Shown: positions 6,196-13,185 of the stretch, one piece after another
How positions within the stretch are numbered: the first letter of the stretch is position 1
Layout of the letters: every line of letters begins with the position of its first letter
NCBI GenBank assembly: GCA_022791875.1
Contig: JAAVZX010000048.1
Location: forward strand, 1 to 64,000
Length of the DNA stretch: 64,000 nucleotides
Direction: 5' to 3'
Source: Oscillibacter sp.
GTDB lineage: Bacteria; Bacillota; Clostridia; Oscillospirales; Oscillospiraceae
The notes under the pieces: model-generated
Told to the model about the DNA's origin: nothing
What the model saw: the letters and a program-made list of their open reading frames with translations, nothing else
The model's database searches: none
Program-made: the position numbers and the translations under genes

Positions 6196-8325
6196 CAGAA
6201 AATAGCGGTCCTCATCCGTCTCCATGCCCAGCCCCGTTTCATCGGAATAGAGCTGGAGGTCCAGGAGAATGACGCTACCGTCCTCCAGCGGTTCCAGCAC
6301 GCCGCCCTCGTCCAGCGCCTTGAAGTGCGGCGGGTAGACGGAAACGCCGTACTGTCCCAGCTCCCGGAACAGCTGCCGGGAACGCTCTCCCCTCCGAAGC
6401 CGTTCCACAAGCTCCGCGCCGTCGCCTGTGGGGATGTAAACAGTGCGGGTGTCCTGATCAATCAGGCGGAAGTGCTCAGCCACTGTCCGGAAGGGGAAGC
6501 TCCCCTTCCGAATGAGGGGCAGAATGCCCTCCTTATCCTGGGCCTCCGGCCCCTTCAAATCCAGCAGCTCATGGAAGTAGTACGAAACCGCCTCCGGGTC
6601 AGACAAGTCCTCATAGCGGCTCATAGCCGCCTGCCCCGCGGCGATTGCGGCGGAGAATATCTCCGGAGGCGCAGTCTCCGCCTTGAATACCGTGACGACG
6701 CTCTCACTGGCGGGCCGCTTCCCCTCCCGGTTGCAGCGCCCCGCCGCCTGCAAAATGGAGTCCAGCCCCGCTTCCTCCCGGAATACCAGGGGAAAGTCCA
6801 CGTCCACACCCGCCTCGATCAGGGAGGTGGAAACCACCCGGCAGGGCAGACCCGCTTTCAGCCTGCTCCGTATCTCGTCCAGCACGGCCCTCCGGTGGAA
6901 GGGGGCCATGAGGGTAGACAGGTGGTATCCGCCCTCTCCCCGGATGCCCTTGTAGACCTCCAGCGCGTTTTTCCGGCTGTTGACGATGCAAAGGGCCTGC
7001 CGGGCGTCCCCAAGGCGCTGGTGCAGCTGGGCCCAGGTGAGCACCCCCTCCCTTTGGAACCGCACCCGTTTGAACACCGGCGCGCTCATGACGGACGCCG
7101 CGCAGATCTTCGGAATGGAAACGCCGGGCAGGAATTCCTGAAACAGCGGCGAGAGGGCGGGCTGCGTCGCGGTGCAGAGCACGGCGGAGACGCCGTAGTG
7201 CGCCGTGAGCTGGGCGATGGCAGAGACACAGGGGCGCAGATAGCTGAGGGGAAGCATCTGGGCCTCGTCGAAGATGACAACGCTGTTGGCCAGGCTGTGG
7301 AGCTTCCGGCACTGGGAGGGGCGGTTGGAGTACAAAGACTCGAAGAACTGCACGGCCGTGGTGACCACCACCGGCATATCCCAGTTTTCAGCGGCCCGCA
7401 TCCGCCTGGCGGCCTCCGGCGTGACGGCCCCACAGGCGTCGGTGTCATACTGGACGTTGGAGTGGTGCTCCAGCACGTTTTCCGCGCCCAGGACGTCCCG
7501 GAAGGTTCTGGCCGTCTGCTCTATGATGGAGGTGTAGGGAATGACATAGACAATGCGCGTTTTGCCGTGGGCGCAGGCGTGGCTCAGCGCGAAGGCCAGG
7601 GAGGCCGTGGTCTTGCCGCCGCCTGTGGGGACGGTCAGCGTAAAAAGTCCCGGCTTCTGCGCGGCCCCCTGCCGGATGCACTGCTCCAGCACCGCACAGC
7701 GCAGGGCGTTGACCTCCCCCTTCGGCGGGAACCAGCCGGAGACGGCCTGGCGCAGGCGTTCATACAGCGCCTCCATGGACGTATCGCTTCCCCGGGGAGG
7801 CGCTTCCCCGGCCATGAAGCGCTCCGTGTCCAGGTAGTCTGCGTCCACCAGGCAGGAGTAGAGCATCCGGATATAGAAGAAAGCGTCCTCTTTGATGAGG
7901 ATCGCCGGAGGCTGCGGTGCAGGGAGGGCCAACTCCTGCTGCCATGCGCCATACGGCTCCAGCTCTCCCCTGCGGGCCCGATTCATCCGGCCCCAAAAGG
8001 TGGGGAGATCGGGGGCGTTGTTTCGGCTTCCGCCGTCGGGCAGGCCGCCGTGGTGTCCTGCAACGCAGAACGCGGCGGCGGTCTGTCCCCGCCGGAAGCA
8101 CTCAAATGCGCCCGCCGTCGCGTGGTCCACCCGGGCGCCTCCCTCAAGGCGGCGCTGGAAGGCGGCGGAGTATTTTCCGATATCGTGGGCCATGCCCGCA
8201 AGGTCGCCCAGCTCTTCTGCACCGAAGGACGCGGCGAAGCGGCGGCACAGGTCCGCGGTGCCCTCCAGGTGCTGGAGGACGGTCTGCTTCCGCTTGTCCT
8301 CGGAGATGTGGGCCAGATATTCCAT
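6193..8325 (-). CDS. cas3: CRISPR-associated helicase-nuclease Cas3, type I-C
   Basis: 710 aa. An N-terminal HD nuclease domain (H19, AHDIGKY with H47-D48, H68, HH at 91-92) is fused to an SF2 helicase: Walker A PTGGGKTT at 233-240, DEAQ at 353-356, and the C-terminal motifs TSLIEAGVDVDFP and QAAGRCNREG. It unwinds and degrades DNA once Cascade has bound a fully matching target. It is slightly shorter than many I-C Cas3 proteins but no motif is missing. It is upstream of the cas5 operon, but the two are separated by the guide RNA unit and a dedicated promoter. It has a GGAGG site before its ATG. Confidence 0.94.
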   Translation of the reverse strand: MEYLAHISEDKRKQTVLQHLEGTADLCRRFAASFGAEELGDLAGMAHDIGKYSAAFQRRLEGGARVDHATAGAFECFRRGQTAAAFCVAGHHGGLPDGGSRNNAPDLPTFWGRMNRARRGELEPYGAWQQELALPAPQPPAILIKEDAFFYIRMLYSCLVDADYLDTERFMAGEAPPRGSDTSMEALYERLRQAVSGWFPPKGEVNALRCAVLEQCIRQGAAQKPGLFTLTVPTGGGKTTASLAFALSHACAHGKTRIVYVIPYTSIIEQTARTFRDVLGAENVLEHHSNVQYDTDACGAVTPEAARRMRAAENWDMPVVVTTAVQFFESLYSNRPSQCRKLHSLANSVVIFDEAQMLPLSYLRPCVSAIAQLTAHYGVSAVLCTATQPALSPLFQEFLPGVSIPKICAASVMSAPVFKRVRFQREGVLTWAQLHQRLGDARQALCIVNSRKNALEVYKGIRGEGGYHLSTLMAPFHRRAVLDEIRSRLKAGLPCRVVSTSLIEAGVDVDFPLVFREEAGLDSILQAAGRCNREGKRPASESVVTVFKAETAPPEIFSAAIAAGQAAMSRYEDLSDPEAVSYYFHELLDLKGPEAQDKEGILPLIRKGSFPFRTVAEHFRLIDQDTRTVYIPTGDGAELVERLRRGERSRQLFRELGQYGVSVYPPHFKALDEGGVLEPLEDGSVILLDLQLYSDETGLGMETDEDRYFL

Positions 8326-8371
8326 ATGCGTTTCCTCCTGTATGTGAATTGACGCCCGCGTTGCAGTGTCC

Positions 8372-8695
8372 CTACGAATTGCCCGCCTGATACGCCTCCC
8401 CCCAGTCCCGCATCACATCCAGGACCGGCTTGAGGCTGTACCCAAGCTCCGTCAGGCTGTACTCTACACGGGGCGGCACCTCCGGATACACCGTCCTGGT
8501 CAGCAGTCCGCTCTCCTCCATCTGCCGCAGCTGGGCCGTCAGTACCTTCTGGCTCACGCTACCGATGGATTTTTTCAGCTCTCCAAAGCGCTTGGTGCCA
8601 GGCAGGAGGTCCCGGAGAATCAGGACTTTCCACTTGTCGCTGATCAGGGTCAGCGTCGTCTCCACGGGGCCGGCGGGTAATGTTTTGGCTTCCAT
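8372..8695 (-). CDS. HxlR-family winged-helix transcriptional regulator
   Basis: 107 aa. The core ISDKWKVLILRDLLPGTKRFGELKK-type segment followed by VSQKVLTAQLRQMEESGLLTR and PRVEYSLTELG is the MarR-like winged helix of the HxlR family, which senses electrophiles or other stress and usually regulates itself and a neighbour. No cysteine is present, so a thiol switch is unlikely. It lies 46 bp upstream of cas3 on the same strand, so a readthrough transcript could also express cas3. No other obvious target gene adjoins it. Confidence 0.88.
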   Translation of the reverse strand: MEAKTLPAGPVETTLTLISDKWKVLILRDLLPGTKRFGELKKSIGSVSQKVLTAQLRQMEESGLLTRTVYPEVPPRVEYSLTELGYSLKPVLDVMRDWGEAYQAGNS

Positions 8696-8727
8696 TGCGG
8701 TATCCTCCTGTCGGTTGGTTTCTGAAT

Positions 8728-8771
8728 GGCTGTACAGCCTTATTTTACCGTATCCTCCCCGCCGCGGTCAA
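8728..8771 (-). promoter_or_regulatory. Promoter of the HxlR gene with a palindromic operator
   Basis: Minus strand TTGACC (8766-8771), 18 bp, TAAAAT (8742-8747). The perfect 12-bp palindrome GGCTGTACAGCC (8728-8739) sits over the likely start site, suiting a dimeric regulator, most simply HxlR autoregulation. Confidence 0.55.
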
Positions 8772-8825
8772 GGCGGCGAAAAAATTTTTCCACCCGCCCA
8801 AAACGCCGGAACCCCTTGAAACGGT

Positions 8826-9254
8826 CCGATGGTTTTCTACCGGTAACAGTCCCAAAGTTACCCGCAGGTGCCTGTGCCATAAGATTGTGCGTACTAATTC
8901 TGCCACAAAGCTGCACTCAGGCACAAATGGCCGTGCCGCAACAGAAACGCTTGTGCTTCAATGGTTTGCGGATTTGGCGGGGTCTTATAGAGTCTTACAT
9001 ACCTTTAGGCTTTTTTAGCCTGTTGGTGTAAAATTGGCGTAAAATAATGTAAAAGCATCTGACGGCAAAACTGAAAAAATCTTGATTAGCAGTCCAGCAA
9101 AGCCTTGAACAGCCGGAGACTTTAAAGAAATCTCTGATGCAGAAATACTTCAAATAAATCCTCTCCGCCCCAGTGTGCGCAGCCCTTGGCTCCCCCTTTG
9201 AGAGAGATGTCTGGCCACAGGCCAGACTGAGAGGGCATCTTTGGAGGAATTTCA
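8826..9254. other. Intergenic stretch without a recognisable gene
   Basis: The first half is ordinary GC content and the second half (from about 8990) is AT-rich. I see no coding sequence. A small hairpin TCTGGCC-aca-GGCCAGA lies at 9210-9226 inside a longer imperfect inverted repeat, just before the island remnants begin. Confidence 0.5.
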
Positions 9255-9347
9255 ATGTCTGTAAAGAAAAACAACCGAATACTTTCACAGGCAAAAGAGC
9301 TTCGGCGTAGTATGACACCTCATGAGCGGAAATTGTGGTATCTCTTT
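9255..9347 (+). pseudogene. Start of a DUF559-type endonuclease gene, cut off after about 31 codons
   Basis: From an ATG with a GGAGG site, the reading frame gives a short product containing LSQAKELRRSMTPHERKLWYLF. This is the N-terminus of DUF559 proteins (vsr-like PD-(D/E)XK fold). The catalytic part is missing: the sequence runs into a fragment of an hsdR gene in another frame near 9350. I read this as a deletion or insertion junction. Confidence 0.6.
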
Positions 9348-9349
9348 CC

Positions 9350-11123
9350 TTCAGGCAAAACGCGAATACGCCATGTTTGCCCCGGAGGCAGTCGAGGCGG
9401 AAAAGGTCTTTGCCGCCTCTCCCGCCATGTGCGCCATCGGCTGTCGGAAGGCGCTGGAGCTGGCGGTGAAGTGGGTCTGCTCTGCGGGCGGCACCATGCA
9501 GATGCCTTACAAGGACAACCTGCAATCCCTCATTCACGAGCCGACCTTCCGCTTTGCCGTGGACCGCGCCACCTGGGGGCAAGCTGCCTTTCATCGTCAA
9601 GCTGGGCAATCTGGCCGTCCATACAGAGCGGGCTGTGCAGTCCGATGACACGCTTCTCTCTTTGCGCGGCCTGTTTGAGTTTATCCTGTGGGTGGATTAT
9701 TGCTACGGAACGAGTTACGAGGAGCGCCAGTTCGATGAATCCGGAATCCCCACGGAGCGAGTGATTGTTGATACAAAGAAAATCAAAGAGCAGGAAAGCC
9801 TTCTGGGAGAAAAGGACGCCGCGATCGAGACGCTCCGCAGGCAGATCCAGGAGATGTCCGCCCAACTGACTGCGGCAAAGGTCCAGCACCAGCAGGAACG
9901 CTCCTTTGCCCCGGAGGACCCTTCCAAATTTACCACGCGAAAGTGGTACATTGACTTGGACATGAAGCTGGCTGGAAGTTTACTGGCCCGGATGCCGATG
10001 TGCAGGAGGAATATCCTGTGGAGGGCATGGCCAGAGTGGCAGGTCAGGCCGATTTTGCGGATTATGTTGTTTGGCAAGGATGGGCTTCCTCTGGCCGTGG
10101 TGGAGGCCAAACGCACCAGCAAGGACCCCAACAGCGGCCGCAAACAGGCTATGCTTTACGCCGATTGCTTGGAGTGCAAATTCGGACGCCGCCCCATGAT
10201 GTTCACTACCAACGCTTATGAGACCTATTTCTGGGACGACCAGTCCGGCCCCCAACGGCCTGTCAGCGGTATTTTCAGCAAGGACGATCTGCAAAAGCTG
10301 ATGAACCGCCGTTCAGAGCAGATGGACCTGTTGTCTGTCTCCATTGATGACCAGATCACCGGCAAGACCCGCACGGCCTCCAGTCTGGCGGACGTGCTGA
10401 GCCGGGGCAGTCACGCCACCAACATCCTTTTCCTGGCTGACCGTACCGCTCTGGTGAAGCAAGCCCGAGACGATTTCAAAAAATATCTGCCGGATATGTC
10501 CCTGTGCAACCTCTGCACCAACAAGGATGACCGCAGCGCCCGAATCGTGTTTTCTACTTACCCCACCATTTTCGACGCCATTGACGGCACAAAAACAAAG
10601 GACGGGAAGCGGCTGTTCACCCCCACGCACTTTGATCTGATTATTATTGATGAGAGCCACCGCAGCATCTTCAAGAAATACCGGGCGATTTTCGAGTATT
10701 TCGACGCCATCATGGTGGGCCTCACCGCCACGCCCAAAACAGATGTGGACCGCAACACCTACGACTTTTTCGAGATGGAGCACGGCGTCCCCACATACGC
10801 CTACGACTATGAAACAGCGGTGGAGCAGGATCATGTGCTGGTCCCCTACTACAATTACGAGGTCAAGACCCAATTCCTGGAGGAAGAGATCACCTACGAT
10901 GACCTCTCTGACGAGGACAAGGCACGGTAAGCAGATCTCCTTTGTTCATAAGAACATCAATCACATTGAGCAGAACGGATATATGGAAAGTGTAGCTCTG
11001 CTGACAAAGCCGCCTTTCGATAAGCCTCTCAGCTTTACAAAGCTCTTTGATAAGCAAACGCAAGCCACACTGATGAAAACCATCAGTCAGGTCAAGGAAA
11101 ATGCTGTGATAATTGTGGCATAG
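9350..11123 (+). pseudogene. hsdR: Type I restriction enzyme R subunit (HsdR), multiply broken remnant
   Basis: HsdR cuts DNA after ATP-driven translocation. Three reading frames are needed to follow it. The N-terminal DUF4145-like part (CRKALELAVKWV, MQMPYKDNLQSLIHEP) is in one frame to about 9575 and continues in another from GKLPFIVKLGNLAVHTERAVQ. Around 9990-10065 the frame is lost and regained. The Walker A region is deleted: ITG joins directly to KTRTASSLADVL. The helicase DESH box (IIIDESHRSIFKKYR) and GLTATPK motif survive. The ORF stops at 10930, and the last 60 residues of an HsdR (INHIEQNGYMESVALLTKPPFDKP) follow in a different frame. No hsdM or hsdS is nearby. Confidence 0.85.
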
Positions 11124-11515
11124 TTCCTTCTATGGTAACGAATGTGATTTGTCCGCTACAGCAGATATGAAATGATTGCCGCGCAAGAGGTTCAGCCCGC
11201 CAATTTGCGGACACGGCAGAAAAAGCACCCCCGTTTTTGAGCTTCCGAAAGAAATCATACGGCGGCGTCAAATTTGACCGTCGGAATACCCACGGCACAT
11301 GGGATTTGACTCCTTACTTTTTCTATATGCGTTCGACTTTCTTCTCCTTGACAGGGTGTCTGAATTCGGTACGTTATTTACATGGATGAGAGAACCGCCT
11401 GCGTTTGCGGTTTTCATTGCGGCAATACACAATTTAAAATTTGAGAAAGGGGGACAAGCTATTCGCATAAGCGAACGCATCTGACAGTTTTCAAAGAACA
11501 CAAAAGGCTAGATGG
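11124..11515. other. Non-coding remnant DNA
   Basis: About 390 bp with many stops in every frame and lower GC than the flanks. I do not recognise a gene. It separates two groups of island remnants. Confidence 0.4.
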
Positions 11516-11719
11516 ATGTGTCTTCGGAATTTTCAGTACGAAGGACACTATTTGAGCGAGCGAAAGAAACCCATCAACAACACCGACATTCCTCAACACC
11601 TAATTGAGGCCATCGCCCGCTGTATCCTGCCTGACATCCTCGCTTTCTACGGGAGCATGGAAGGGCAGCGAAAATTTACGGAGTGGAAGAAGCAGCAGGA
11701 GCCCAACCAGAACCGCTGA
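11516..11719 (+). CDS. Small ORF of the kind carried by integrative elements, probably a remnant
   Basis: 67 aa. The stretch from INNTDIPQHLIEAIARCILPDI to EWKKQQEPNQNR resembles short proteins often found in conjugative elements of gut Clostridia (pattern IPxxxIExIARxILPDIxxFYxSxEGQxxFxEWK). The first 20 residues look unrelated, so the true start may be different or lost. No function is known to me. Its place among pseudogenes suggests a leftover. Confidence 0.35.
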   Translation: MCLRNFQYEGHYLSERKKPINNTDIPQHLIEAIARCILPDILAFYGSMEGQRKFTEWKKQQEPNQNR

Positions 11720-11789
11720 ACATAACCAGGGCGGACGCAATCGTTTTCACGGTGCGCCGCAACGGCCTCTCCCGTTTGAGCCTTTTTAC

Positions 11790-12425
11790 ATGTTAATTGA
11801 TTTCAAATTGCATGCCCAGCTGCCTGTTTATCTGTTTGCCCATTCGATGGGGACTATTATTATGCGAGTCCTTCTCCAGCAGGACTCAGGCCGCTATGAG
11901 AAGGCGGTTTTATCCGGCTACCCCAATTACCAGAGCGGCGCCCCTGTTGGAATCCTGCTGTCCGGCATCATCAGGGCCTTCCGCGGTGGCAAATACAAAT
12001 CCAGACTGCTCCAGTCCCTGAGCGTTGGCGTTTTTAACCGGCGCATTCCCCATCCCAAAACGCCCTGCGACTGGCTCTGCTATAACGAAGCGACGGTTCG
12101 GGCCTATCTCGCCGACCCATACTGCGGCTTTGGGTTTACCTGCTCGGCCTTCGGCGACCTGTTCCACCTTGTTGTGATGATGCACAGGCCCCAGCGGTAT
12201 GAGCACGTGAATCAGGAACTGGCGCTGCTGTTCCTGCGCGGAAAAGACGACCCCTGCGTCGGAGGCGAGCAGGGCTCTGAGGACTCCCGGCGCGTCCTGG
12301 CCAAAGCGGGCTTCCGCTGTATCCGGCATGTGGATTATCCGCATATGAGACATGAAATTTTGGCAGAAACAGGCCGTGGGGAGGTTTACGGGGATATTCT
12401 GGAGTTTTATCAAGGGGCGGAGTAA
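11790..12425 (+). pseudogene. Serine hydrolase of the lysophospholipase (S33 alpha/beta) family, N-terminally truncated
   Basis: From the first possible ATG the product is 211 aa and opens almost at the nucleophile elbow (LFAHSMGTIIMR, Ser in AHSMG). It continues through LFLRGKDDPCVGG (acid Asp) to YPHMRHEILAET (catalytic His). Full-length members have about 100 more residues, with the HG oxyanion motif, before the elbow; these are absent, and the upstream bases do not supply them. The active-site residues remain, but the fold is incomplete, so I call it a broken gene. It has no clear ribosome site. Confidence 0.7.
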
Positions 12426-12612
12426 CAGAATTTGACGCGATATCCCTATGAGAACACCGGACCAACTGCCCCACGGCACAGCGCCCAGCACGCCTGCCTG
12501 CACTCTTCTGTAAAGTAGGACTTATTGCCGTTTTCCAGAAGAAAATCTGAGGGTCCCTCCGACAAATTCAGGCAGAAGAATATATAGACACAGCCTGGGG
12601 AGTAAAAAATCG

Positions 12613-12755
12613 AGTGGTCCTTACCTCGATCGAGGTAAGGACCACTTACGCAATTGCTTCGTTACCGTGTGACAGGCTTTCGCGCCCACCAGAGTATAGA
12701 GCGGTACTAAAAAGTTCTTTTTTCGGTTCCTTTTTTCTTTCAAGAAAAAAGGAAC
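12613..12755 (+). repeat. Family-1 dispersed repeat, copy A, with a 34-bp perfect palindrome
   Basis: The left part is a perfect 34-bp palindrome with no loop (12613-12646, centre at 12629/12630). The right part is the family's second hairpin (12726-12755, arms GTTCCTTTTTTCTT/AAGAAAAAAGGAAC). The middle carries CCACCAGA and an AAAGTTCTTTT-like stretch shared with the other copies. It lies after the lipase remnant and directly abuts the end of the LspA-like gene. Confidence 0.75.
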
Positions 12756-12756
12756 A

Positions 12757-13182
12757 TCACCGCACCTCCCCAAAAAGGCACAAACTCACGCTCCCCATCA
12801 ACACCGCCAAATCCGCCAAATTATAAACAAAGCGTCCCAGCGGCCCCGGTGCCTTGGGGAACTGGATATAATCGTAGACCCTGCCATTCATAAGCCGCTC
12901 CAGCAAATTGCTGGTCCCACCGCCCAGAATCAGACCTGCGCCTATCGGGCTGCGGGTCCGGAAATACCAGACTGCGCCTATGGCTGCGCCGGACAGCTCC
13001 GGGAGAATCGCCTTCGGGAGCGGCAGGTTAAAGGCCGCGTTCTCGTTATACAGCGCCGTCAGGCGGATCTGGCCCCGGCAGTAACTGGACTCCCGGCGGC
13101 TGCTGCGGTCCAGACAGCAGCGCGCCGCGGCGCATCCTCCTAGAACGGCCAGAGCCGTTCCCACCGTCTTCAAATTCTTCAC
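12757..13182 (-). CDS. lspA: Signal peptidase II-like protein
   Basis: 141 aa with several hydrophobic segments. The motifs are those of lipoprotein signal peptidase: NENAAFN near residue 46 (cf. NxGAAF), SNLLERLMNGRVYDYI with the first catalytic Asp at D104, and FVYNLADLAV with the second at D124. LspA cleaves prolipoproteins before the lipidated cysteine; two lipoproteins are encoded in this window. It is divergent in its first 40 residues, where a Cys/Arg-rich segment replaces the usual first helix end. It starts 3 bp after the stop of the GTPase-NYN gene, so they form an operon. Confidence 0.8.
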   Translation of the reverse strand: MKNLKTVGTALAVLGGCAAARCCLDRSSRRESSYCRGQIRLTALYNENAAFNLPLPKAILPELSGAAIGAVWYFRTRSPIGAGLILGGGTSNLLERLMNGRVYDYIQFPKAPGPLGRFVYNLADLAVLMGSVSLCLFGEVR

Positions 13183-13185
13183 TGC

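Noticed and set aside
6166-8352. 728-aa plus-strand ORF opposite cas3
   Set aside because: Shadow of cas3; composition is biased and no domain is seen. It also runs through the guide RNA terminator.
8995-9651. 218-aa minus-strand ORF across the island start
   Set aside because: No domain, crosses repeats and opposes recognisable DUF559 and HsdR fragments.
9554-10930. Intact restriction helicase gene
   Set aside because: It lacks the Walker A motif and its N-terminus is in another frame; it is part of a broken hsdR.
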